Below are positions 9,261 to 26,130 of a stretch of 64,000 nt of DNA, piece by piece; the first letter of the stretch is position 1, and the number at the start of each line of letters is the position of its first letter. Where the stretch lies: NCBI GenBank assembly GCA_932521035.1, contig OW051495.1, forward strand, positions 806,001 through 870,000, read 5' to 3'. A program made the position numbers and the translations under genes. Origin of the DNA: Oscheius dolichura (Eukaryota; Nematoda; Chromadorea; Rhabditida; Rhabditidae). The notes beneath the pieces are model-generated. The model saw only the letters and a list, made by a program, of their open reading frames with translations. It was not told the DNA's origin and did not search any database.

Positions 9261-11599
9261 ATGGAAGGCTATTTTCCTTATATTCCCGGGAGCGTTGAAC
9301 ATGTGAGTTTCTTTTTATAAAATTCAGCAAACTCCATTTTATCGCGCGGTTTGAAGTTTGGAGCGGCACTGTAAGCGCGCACCACCTCATTTCGCTCTAA
9401 ATTCACTTTCTTTCCGTTTTTCTCCAGATTTATTTCTTTCTTTTATAGTTTACCGAGTTGTGGTTACTGTAGCCAAAGAAAAGCAGAGAAAAATGGGCGA
9501 TAATATGGAAAAATGAAGAAAATCGCAATTTGATTGGAGTGTTAGATGGAGCGTCTTTACCGAATGCTCATTGCGCGCTTTTATTGTGGAGACTACAGTA
9601 TTTTGAGCTATTTTAACATGTTCTACTGGTAATATATGATATATATCAATTTTTAGGGAAGTATTCTCGCATGGCGGATGCCGTTGGAGTTGTCACAAAG
9701 CTGTCTAGGAGGACGAACTGAACAATCAAGTGCCTGTACGCTGATTGCAGTGAAGCTAGCTGAACTGCTCTATCGCTCCAATACGAGGATCCGTGTACCG
9801 GCATTGGGACAGGTTCGATCTTCTTCTTCTTTTCTTTAGAAATTTGGAGAAAATGATTCGATATCCAGCCAAATTTTTATGTTTTATTGGCTCTTCTAAT
9901 ATTCTTTTTGGGTTTGTCATGTTATTCTTTTTTTGTGAAGCGTTTTACACTCTTTTCACCTGTTTTAGACAAGAAAACGGTCAGAAAACGCGATTCCTCA
10001 CCAATTTTGACCGGATTCCTGTAATCTTGACGTTTATGGAAAAAAAATCGCTTTTAGAAATAATGAAAGGCGGAAAAACAGAAACATAGCGTTATTTTAC
10101 CGTAATCCATCAAATAAAAGTCCCTAGACTTCGAATTTTGGCCCTTCCCATTGAACAGAAAGAGTTTGGACGAATTTTTCCACCTAGGACTAGATTTCAG
10201 AGGGAAAATCAACCAGAACCGCGATTTTGGGTTATTTTCGCGTCTAATTCGCTCTTTGGGCGGCAAAACCCCATTCCGGCCCGTTTCGGCTCATTTCGGG
10301 TTGAATTTTTGAAGTTTTCATGCTCTACCTCTAATATTTTACTAATTTTATGCGTTTCAGATGACGAGAATACACAACACGCGTTCCTTTGGCTGTCCAA
10401 TTGTCGACGAGATGTATCCGACGTACCAGCCGGCTGACATCCGCTGTCCCTCGGAGATTATCCAAGTCCTGACGGAGGCCATCATCTCGGGCAATGATCT
10501 ACACGAGAAGTTTTTGCCATTTCGATTTGAGCGGGAAGCACTAGAAGAAACGGACAACTTTACAATTCCTGATGCTTTGACCGCTTGCGGTCACAATTTT
10601 GAAGAAGTCGACTTTTGTGCCGTTAGCGGCCGGCTCTGGACAATTCTACCGCGCTATTTGAAATTTGTCATCAATAAGTAAGTCTTCTGTTTTGTTTATT
10701 TCATTATATAGACTGGAAACAGTCCAGTAGATGGGTTACTGTAGAGAAAAGCGGGTCAAAACGTCCAAAATTCAGTTTTAAAGCCTCTTGAGCCAAAATA
10801 AGCGGTTTATGGCATTTTTCATGGTCTATATTTTGTTCACCGTTCAATTCTCTACAGAATGACTATAAAAATGGCCAATTTTCTTTTTTAACCAGGGTAA
10901 AATTTCGAATTTTTGAAATCAGTCCATGCCGCCAAAATTGCGCCTTCAAAATTTGTCGCTTTCGCGCTAAAAATCCACTTTTCTCGTGATTTTGCTATCC
11001 ATGTTCAAAATTGAATATATCGCCGTAATCAGGAGGAAAAGGCGAATTTTCAAGCCTAAAATTGTTTGTGATATCTAACTGTACCGCTAATTAATTCCAG
11101 TTTTTTCAGTCCGGCCCTAAAATGGCAGCCACGTCTCTTCTTTATGATGATTGCCTTCGAGCGTTGTATTCTGCTGGTCTATGACCGGTATTCCGATACC
11201 GTATCCCTCTTCGACACTCATATGCATCCAGAGAATCATGGCGGATCGATTGTGGCCGTCTGTGAAACGAAGCAGCTGCGATTCTTGGCCGACTGGATGT
11301 CGGAGAACATCTTTCCCGAGTCTGTCAACTGCGCAGTGCGGTCACGCACGGATCATGTTCGTTTTTTCTCTTTCTATTTTCAAATTAGCCGCTTCCAGCT
11401 GTTCGAATTGTCACTGTTGACGTTCCGTGGCCCATTGTCTTCAACGGATTGTGTCCATCCGGCGCCGGCTATTCCCTGTTTCAATTTGTTTGAGACCATC
11501 GTCAACCACCGCCCCAAACGAAACTATCTACGGCCGTCGGCGAATTCTGGTCCCGTAAAACGGTTGAAACGTCAACCTAAAACATTTGTCAACTGTTAA
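9261..11599 (+). CDS. Unrecognised protein with papain-like Cys/His signature (possible cysteine peptidase)
   Basis: Exons 9261-9302, 9657-9812, 10361-10677 and 11110-11599 join in frame to 334 aa; an in-frame 42-nt intron at 11357-11398 may shorten it to 320. I cannot name an ortholog. Visible features: a conserved-looking segment CLGGRTEQSSACTLIAVKLA with Cys30 and Cys41 at the start of a helix, and a C-terminal block SLFDTHMHPENHGGSIVAV (His209 and His211) after a buried strand RCILLVYDRYSD, followed by LRFLADWM. A Cys heading a helix plus a later 'FD(S/T)H...G' strand is the arrangement of papain-fold peptidases, including tegument-type deubiquitinases (peptidase C76), so a peptidase role is a reasonable inference, not proven. 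The acceptor of the last exon is doubled (CCAG at 11097-11100 or TTTTTTCAG at 11101-11109), a 9-nt in-frame choice. AATAAA lies at 11690-11695. Confidence 0.6.
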
Positions 11600-11800
11600 T
11601 TGATTTTATTCCTACTATGATATGATAACGATCGTATTTTATCATTATATATAGATGTAACTATTGTATACGACTGTTTATATGAAAGGAATAAATGGTT
11701 TCCTGTTTTGAATTGTATAGAAGGGGAAAAAAAGAAAAAGAATGCCTCAGAAAGACTAATAGCTCAACATTCTTTGCTTCTGTCAAAGGGCATAGTTTAT

Positions 11801-11873
11801 CGTCACCGGCGGGAATCGAACCTTGGTCGCTGGAATAGCTAGCGGCGCGCGTTGCCACTGCGCCAAATGCGCA
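11801..11873 (-). repeat. tRNA-derived element (pseudo-tRNA/SINE-like)
   Basis: On the minus strand an A box TGGCGCAGTGG (complement of 11855-11865) is followed by a perfect B box GGTTCGATTCC (complement of 11812-11822). The flanking bases do not close a full acceptor stem with standard anticodon arm, so it is more likely a decayed tRNA or the head of a SINE than a working tRNA gene. Confidence 0.5.
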
Positions 11874-12690
11874 GATCATATGCGCAACTAGAACTCTAAA
11901 CAACACTGTTCTTGCCTACTTTTTCATGAAAAACATAATGAAGACGTTCAAGAAGGCAGCGAACTCTTCAAAAATTCAATGATAATCATGAGATTCGTCT
12001 ACTTTCAGAACAAGCAGAGAAAATGGAACGAAAAGAGACCATTTTTCATAAGAATCGCTCATTTTGAAGATTTTGGTGCCTTTAGCATGGTATGGTTGAT
12101 TTTTAGTCCAGAATGTGTCAGATTTTGTGGCTTGTTAGGGTCAAAAGTGCTCAGAAATGGTCTACTAACCATTTTTTCTTCATTTTAACGGTAATTTCTA
12201 TACAAAACTATACAAAAACGCTACATCTTCTCACCAGTTTTATATTTCAAAAAACCATTTATAGCCCAGTTGGAACACAAATGTAATGCGTTTTGAGCTC
12301 TTTTTATCGAAAAATGATGGCGCTTTCCTGATTTTAAGTGCCAAACTTGAAAATAGCGGCTATTTTACCGCCAAATTATCAAAGGGTCCCGAAGCGACGT
12401 CATTTTCAGTTGGAAATGAGGTGTAGAACCCAGAATTCAGGAGAAATTACCGTAATCCGGGTCAAAATAAGCCATACCTGCTTTCCAAAACATCCCCTAG
12501 AGCTCAAGGAATGTGTGTTGTTTTCTATTTTCCAGCTGTCCACATTTCTTCTAGGAAATATTTTTAGTTCTCCAGGCCGGGATCGGATGAGTCGCCACGA
12601 CCTCTCGGGCAGCATAATAATAAACAGCAGCTGTCGTTCCCGCCACGGGGTTGCAGAGGATGAGAATGTATTCCTTGTTGTGGTCGAGGA

Positions 12691-12763
12691 CACGTGCTTC
12701 TCTTCTAGAAAAGTAGCCCTATGACCGGGGTGCTGTTGATCTCTAGGGAATATGGTATAAATA
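12691..12763 (+). promoter_or_regulatory. hsp-12 promoter: CACGTG, HSE-like site and TATA box
   Basis: A TATAAATA box at 12756-12763 lies 67 nt before the start codon. Upstream, TTC-TC-TTCTAGAA (12698-12710) contains the inverted TTCnnGAA core of a heat shock element and a CACGTG lies at 12691-12696. HSF-1 control is expected for this family and inferred here. Confidence 0.55.
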
Positions 12764-12829
12764 GGAGCTGTTGGGGAAAGAAAGGCAAGGATCACAACCG
12801 ACCCTATTCACTCTCTACTGACGACTACA

Positions 12830-13763
12830 ATGGCTAGCAAGAAACTCGAGAAGCAGATCACCGTCCACCATGACATGAACTGGGACTGGCCTCTTCAGAG
12901 CGATCTCGAAGGAAACGCTAAGGTTTGTCTGGGGTTTTAGCCGGGGGGAAATTAGGGGGAAAAGCGAGGGAGAGTGATATAAAACTGTACTTATTCGTTA
13001 TGAACTTATTTTGTAGCAACCATGAAATAAAACAAATTGTAGAGAAATTGATCCAATTTTTTGGAATGTTTTGACTTTTTCTAGTCCAAGTCAAAAATAG
13101 AAGCAAAAATCCCATACCGGGAGCTCCTGGTCACATTTTATCGGGTGATTATCTTCTGCCAAACGTTCAGAAAGGACTGGAGCCGTCTTTACCTCAAAAT
13201 CTGGCCCTCCACATCCATAAGAACCCAAATTTCCCTCGAAAAGGAGCTTGATATCGGGGTGGTGGACTGTAAGCCAGTTTTTTACTAGTACTGGTGACTA
13301 ATTACACCGTAATAAAGGTCGTAATGGGTAAATTTGTGACTTACGGTCATATATAAGCAATTTGGAACGTTTTTCAGGTAATTGACGATGACGATCACTT
13401 CGAGGTTGGACTGGATGCTCAATTCTTTACTCCCAATGAAATTGAGGTCAGTTTCTCTGCAAATACAATCACTCTCTTTAGTTTTATTTGGCTTTAAAGA
13501 AAGCTTAAAATATTAGGAAATCAAAAAACTGCACTTCTTGCCGGCAAAATATCAAAAAAAGGTCCAATTTCCAGGTAAAAGCTATCGGAGACCTGATCGA
13601 GATCCACCTGGAGCATGAAGACCGCGGAGACGTAGCCGGTGGCCAGGTCCGCCGCAGTATTATGCGCTGTTATCATATGCCGGAGGGAACTGACCCGAAG
13701 ACGTTGAAGAGCAACTTGGACAAGAACGGAGTCCTCCACATTACCGCCAAGAAGAGGCACTAG
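12830..13763 (+). CDS. hsp-12: Small heat shock protein, HSP-12 type (alpha-crystallin domain)
   Basis: ATP-independent holdase chaperone of the alpha-crystallin family. Exons 12830-12922, 13378-13446, 13575-13763 give 116 aa, close to the ~110 aa of C. elegans HSP-12s. Diagnostic stretches are WDWPLQSD near the N-terminus, FEVGLDAQFFTPNEIEVKAI (start of the alpha-crystallin domain), DLIEIHLEHEDRGDVAGG, RRSIMRCYHMPEGTDPKTL and the closing GVLHITAKKRH. As in other HSP-12s the N-terminal arm is very short and there is no C-terminal IxI extension, which in the family limits large oligomer formation. The promoter has a TATA box and an HSE-like core. AATAAA lies at 13888-13893. Confidence 0.93.
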
Positions 13764-14443
13764 TCGCCGATTAACAGCTGGAGAACTTGATGTTAGATAC
13801 GGATTTCGCTTGACTACTGTATTATACTCGGCTGTATATATTAATAATAAGTACCGTATTGTAGAAATCTAAATAATGTAAATTGTAAATAAACATTTGA
13901 ACAAAATGGATGCTTTTCACTAGTATAGGGGGCCATTTACGAAGCAAAATTGGAGTGACATCGTCTCGGTCCAATTTGAAGAGAAATTATAACAAAAAAA
14001 GATGAGGAAGAACTGTGTTCTGGGGAGTAAGACCTTCATCGCCAAGAAATAAGAAGTATGGAACATTTCGGCCGTGCGGCCCAGCCCGCATTACACTACC
14101 GGTCCGCCCCGTCCCGCAACTAGAATATTTCGAGTATTTCTGCACCATTAGCGATAAACTAAAAACCAACATATAGAGCAGGATCTGAGCTATCTTCCAG
14201 CCAAATTTCAGCTCAATTTAGTTTATCGGGAATGGTGCAGAAATAGCCGAGATATTCCAGTCGCCGGCCGGTATATGGTTGCAACAGATTCAGGGGTTTC
14301 TGTCATGTGAACTTTTCGGGAATCAATTCCCGTCTTTTTGGACTCTACGATATAAGTTTTGATGCTTTATGGGCCATTTATCAATGAAAAGGCAGTTCTA
14401 GCCTAGTTCTTCTTGTATACTCCAAGTGACAGTAATCCCGCCT
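13764..14443. other. Intergenic between convergent hsp-12 and receptor gene
   Basis: 3' ends of two convergent genes. Contains the hsp-12 poly(A) signal and one imperfect inverted repeat (14121-14258, listed). No coding sequence supported. Confidence 0.6.
14121..14258. repeat. Imperfect inverted repeat, about 42-bp arms
   Basis: Left arm 14121-14162 and right arm 14217-14258 pair with only a handful of mismatches (for example TTTCTGCACCATTA against TAATGGTGCAGAAA-like sequence), separated by about 54 bp. Looks like a small MITE or its remnant; no target duplication was recognised. Confidence 0.55.
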
Positions 14444-17400
14444 TCAAAAGAGTGTTTCCTGTGTTTTCGTGTGGGTTATTGTCCTCACCGGCTTGTTATT
14501 ACTGCTATTTTGGAACTGATCTGAAAATCTCCACTCATTTTCTTCTCTCAACGTTGTTCCTTACCAGCTGATCTACAAAACAACTTCCGTATAGACTTCT
14601 GGGTGACAAAGAGGATAATTAGATTGACAACGCCCTGAAAATCCAACCAAATGGGGTGAAATAGCTATTTTCAGTTGGTTACAGTAATCTAAAGGCAGCT
14701 TACCTTGTTTAAATTCATTAAATAGAAGACAAATGTTCCTGTTGTTGGATAGAAGAAGGTTATGGTATCGGGAACGGTGAAGAGAACCAGATTATTCAGT
14801 GTTATTAAGGTTATCGTCCCCGTCAGCTTCAGGACCTTCTTCTGGTTCTCTTGGCTCATTACAGAGCTCGGCTGGTGCTTTCGAAGGATCTAAAGGTATA
14901 TATATATATAATATAAAATGAGTGAGAAATGTTTTAGAATGGGGATTTATAGAAAATACTTGGTAGATTTTATTCTGGACACTGCTACCAACAGATATTA
15001 CTAACCTTATGAGCTCTAATCCCGATAGGAATATAAATTATGGCCACTAGAAGGCAGCAGAATATCCGAATCAACTTCATCTTGGTATAGAGGTTGACAG
15101 GGACGCCGGACGGCGTGACACACAACATACTTTCCTAAAAATGGGGTAAGATTGTTTCAGGAGATCTACTAATGGCGACGAGATCAATCTTCTTCGGTCA
15201 AACAAGGAGACAGATCTTTTGAAAGAAAATTTTTACAAGAAAGGATCGGTTTCTGTCTACTTATGGCGCGTGCGGTGGTTAGAGCTAAAAAAGAGACTAG
15301 AAAATCGTGTAAATAGTTCAAGAAGTCGAATTTTGCTAATAAAAGTTGGGTAAAGCCCATTTCCAATGGAAAAGCCGTTTTGAGACTGTTTTGTAATTTT
15401 GCGGTCAAATTTTCCTGATTTTTCAATTTCATCACTAACAACCGGAAAACTACAGCCGTTTTTCGTCAAAATGTTCTGAAACGTTGCTTAATTGTTGGGC
15501 GGGAAATGGTCTATAGTCTATAGGCTATAGATCGTTTTTTATTCTAATTTCTGAGAGAAAACCTGTAGCTTATTTACCGCCCACTTGCAATATTTTGTTT
15601 TCCTACTGTTTCGAGTACTCGTTTTATTTATTTGTCTTCATGGCTTGTTTGATTATCGGATTTCGAGTGGAGCAGTAAAAGATTGAACGATACTCTTTTC
15701 AAGCTAGCCCCCATTTTGGAGCTGTAGAATGTTTTTATCTGGTTACAAGCATTGGGTTTTTAGGGAAAATTCGCGTTCCAATTATTACTGATCAATCAAT
15801 TTTGGCTAGAAAACCAACCGAATATGCTGTATTCTCCTCCCTGGCTCCAATTAGAGTCAGAATAAATGTGGGAATACTCAACAGATACGGTATTCCCATT
15901 AGCCAGTAGAATATCGAAACGGAGGCTTTGAAATAGACCACGGGGAAGAACACGCAGAATAGACGGTCGACTGTTGTAATGATAAGTAAATAGCCTGAAT
16001 TTGAGGAGAAAATAAAGAGAAAGGGGAGGGGAAATACCGGAAGCGGTGAGGATTACTGTAAAGAGTATTACTTGGGGTGTGAAGAAACATTGCCAACGGG
16101 TGGAGAGGGGAATATCTGAAAGGAAAAATCAGACAAGATTACTTTCACTAATGTTTTAGGCTAGCTTTAAAATCATTGGAAACTGCTTTATTTTGATCTG
16201 TGCCTGATTTGATTATGAAAATGTACGTTTTTCTGGAATAACTCGCCAAAAACGGGGAACAATACAGCAGTCCCGTTGTACAAAGTTACGTTTCTTTTTG
16301 GAGGCTCGGTCCTCGATAGTCCAATCCCCTGCACACGTAAAGTCTCGGCAGCAGACTCGTCTTTATTCAAATGGGTTACAAAACTGTGACGCCTTCATAG
16401 CGTTTTCTTGCCGAGACTTTACGGGTGCAGGGGATTGGACTATCGAGGACCGAGCCTTTTTGACTACCGGTTGTTTTGAGCCGATTAGCCTAGAAGTTTT
16501 ATTGAGTCATTTTTGTTGAGAAATTGTTCCTAATTTTTAAGATTTTGGCCTCCCTAGATAGGCAAGGGGAAGAAGTATATCATACTGCATGCAGGCCACT
16601 CACAATCATAGTAAAAGTAGATATAGACCCTCCACATTCCGCTGCAGAAATAAGCACAACCATAAATCGTATCAAATAGAACACAGGAGGCAATTATAGC
16701 AAATCTGGAAAGTAGATTACGGTAAATATAGTCCATTTCTAACGGAAACGACACCGATTCAAGTTTCGCGGCGCATCTCCGCTGCGGGACCACCGTCCTT
16801 TTCGCCCCTGGCCCCTAGCGGAGGCGCACCGCGAAATTTAAAGCGGTCTCTGGGGAAATGGACTATAGAAATTGTCTGGCTTACTCTTTCTGCTGCCTCG
16901 TGTAGGGAACATAAATGATTCGGAGGAACAGGCAGGCATTGGCTAGCATAACAACCAAACCCTCGACCACGTAGAGCACTACGGAGAGCTGAAAGAACGT
17001 TGAGTTTCAGAAAAACCATAAAATATCAGCTATATTCGATAATTTGAGCTCCTATATTCTTTGCCACCTTTTTTCGACTTGTCATCTCGTTTTGCTCGTC
17101 CCTATTGGAGAAATTCATCCAAGTGAAAAAATTGCGTAACCTCAATGTGTAGTATCACATAGTTCAAGCAGATCAACTGATATTGAAAGATAGCGAATGT
17201 GGGAATGGTCGCTTCGAAGAGTTTATACAGGACATGAAACAGTTTCAATTGGACTTTCAGTGTACAACAAGCCAGTGAAACATCCTGGTCCCGCAGCGGA
17301 GACGTTGAACATGGGCTATAACATCCCTCTAGGATCGAAAACTGGGAGTTCGGTCTGATCCAAACCCCTGCTAGACTCGTTTCTTGAGAGCGTTAGAGGT

Positions 17401-17564
17401 TGGAATGGATGATTTTTGATTCAAGAGAAGTCTGAGAATACAAGAACAGATGCAACAAAATTATTATAGAGTAAACGAAACATGTTTAGCCAGAAAAGTA
17501 GTCGCCTTACCGTGTCCATGGTCTTGGTCGTGTTTGTCGAGAAGACGACACCCAGACTGGCCAT
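14444..17564 (-). CDS. Serpentine (7TM) G-protein-coupled receptor
   Basis: Nematode chemoreceptor-like membrane protein, 372 aa. Exons (5' to 3'): 17564-17511, 17284-17141, 16988-16885, 16704-16604, 16115-16038, 15994-15819, 15134-15006, 14889-14704, 14634-14565, 14520-14444, all in phase. Hydrophobic segments include LSVVLYVVEGLVVMLANACL, FAIIASCVLFDTIYGCAYF, VILFTVILTASGYLLIITTV followed by the DRY-position motif DRLFCVFFPVVYF, IFYWLMGIPYLLSIPTFILT, LIRIFCCLLVAIIYIPIG, ITLNNLVLFTVPDTITFFYP and VVNLIILFVTQKSIRKLF. DRL(x)CVFFP resembles the Srsx-type 'DR(Y/L)...FP' signature, but the long hydrophobic N-terminus is not typical, so I leave the class open. Exon 2's acceptor lies in a MITE fragment and is the least certain join. 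The intron 16705-16884 is almost wholly a MITE. Confidence 0.82.
16302..16457. repeat. Inverted-repeat element with 48-bp arms in receptor intron
   Basis: Arms 16302-16349 and 16410-16457 are reverse complements with one mismatch in 48 bases, around a loop of about 60 bp. The inner part of the arm (CTGCCGAGACTTTACGGGTG type sequence) recurs singly at about 63232-63257, 53680-53712, 36416-36440 and 27897-27911, so this is a dispersed family. Confidence 0.65.
16727..16867. mobile_element. TATAGTCC-type MITE, copy in receptor intron
   Basis: Starts TATAGTCCATTTCTAAC and ends GGAAATGGACTATA; inside, CGCGGCGCATCTCCGCTGCG faces TAGCGGAGGCGCACCGCG, so the whole 141 bp folds as a hairpin. It fills the 180-nt intron 16705-16884, leaving 39 nt, the usual minimal intron length in this window. 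Confidence 0.7.
17274..17320. mobile_element. TATAGTCC-type MITE, truncated right end
   Basis: Matches the right part of the family (CCTGGTCCCGCAGCGGAGACG ... ATGGGCTATA in outline) but lacks the left half. It abuts the start of exon 2 of the receptor gene. Confidence 0.5.
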
Positions 17565-18671
17565 ATTCGTACAGGGGAGGGATAACAACTGAACTGGAAG
17601 TAGACCCGGGTTAATTAGAGCAGGGAATAATAATCAAGACGACGCGGGAGAATTCACACGTTTCATTGGGCAGGTGGGAGACAGAGGAGTAGTCTCGGGG
17701 AGGTGCCCCTTCTAGCTGACAAAGGCGTCATCTGCGCCTGATGTTAATTGCCATCCAAAATATCTGATTCAAACACTCAACGGAGCGGACGTATTTCACA
17801 GAAAAGAGCTCAGTTTTATGCTCATTTTAGCTGCAAACAAGTGTGACTCGAAAGAATATGGAGGGGGTCGACTCGACCGGGCCGCGTTTGAGAAATATTG
17901 ACTTGAAACGAAACGGGAATTGGAATATCGTCTAGTTTATTAGTGGTTTCTGAAACAGGCGAGGCCTTTATTTTGTTTTTACGCATTATTTAGGTCACCC
18001 TGCCGAAGCGAACTGGAATAAACTCAAAACTTCTTTTTTAAATAGGCTGTTTGAAACAGAGCAATAAAGTTGAGCCGTAGGACATTATTTGGACTCGTGG
18101 AGGCAAATGTAACCGTGAGAAGGAATAAATAATTTTCCAGAACTTTGTTGATTATGAGAAATTCCTAAAGCGAACTTGAGAACCCCTCCTAGTCCTTGTT
18201 AGAATCGCTGATGTTCCAAATTCTAGGGTTTTAGACCTCCCAAATTGATTCTAGCATTCTGGCAACGGCAAATTCTCTGATAATCAGGGTTTGGCTCCTC
18301 ACCTTGTTCACATTTTTTTTCTACTGCGGTAGGCTCCCTTTAATTTTTCTTCAGAAAATAGAAATCCCAAATTTTATCCGATTGAATCAGTTATTCTCAC
18401 AACAACGTCTTTTTTCCAAATTTTATTCAATAAAAATATCATCAGCAACCTAAAAAATAAAAGTAAACTATTGAATTGTGAGCACAATGTTCTAAAATGA
18501 CTATAATAGCTTGATAAATGGTTCTTTCATAGTAACAGTGAGACAAATAAAATATTGAAAAAGTTTTTCGTGCTATGACACGTAATATGTCGAATGGACA
18601 CCGTAATTACTAAACTTTGGGAGAGTTTTATCTCTTTTTTTGTGTTTATTCAGTCGGAAATAAGCGGCTAA
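17565..18671. other. Intergenic between receptor gene and DUF4139 gene
   Basis: Promoter side of the receptor gene and 3' side of the DUF4139 gene, both on the minus strand. Minus-strand AATAAA signals at 18650-18645 and 18427-18422 fit the 3' end of the latter. Nothing else recognised. Confidence 0.55.
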
Positions 18672-26123
<7,452 letters not shown>

Positions 26124-26130
26124 TGGATGG

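Larger units (their letters stand above)
11600..12829. other. Intergenic: tRNA-like relic and small heat shock promoter
   Basis: Holds the 3' UTR of the upstream gene, a tRNA-derived element on the minus strand (11801-11873, listed), AT-rich filler, and the heat-shock gene promoter with TATA box and HSE-like sites (listed). No coding exon seen. Confidence 0.6.

Noticed and set aside
11801-11873. A functional tRNA gene
   Set aside because: A and B boxes are good but no closed acceptor stem or clear anticodon loop could be drawn by hand, so it is called a tRNA-derived relic.
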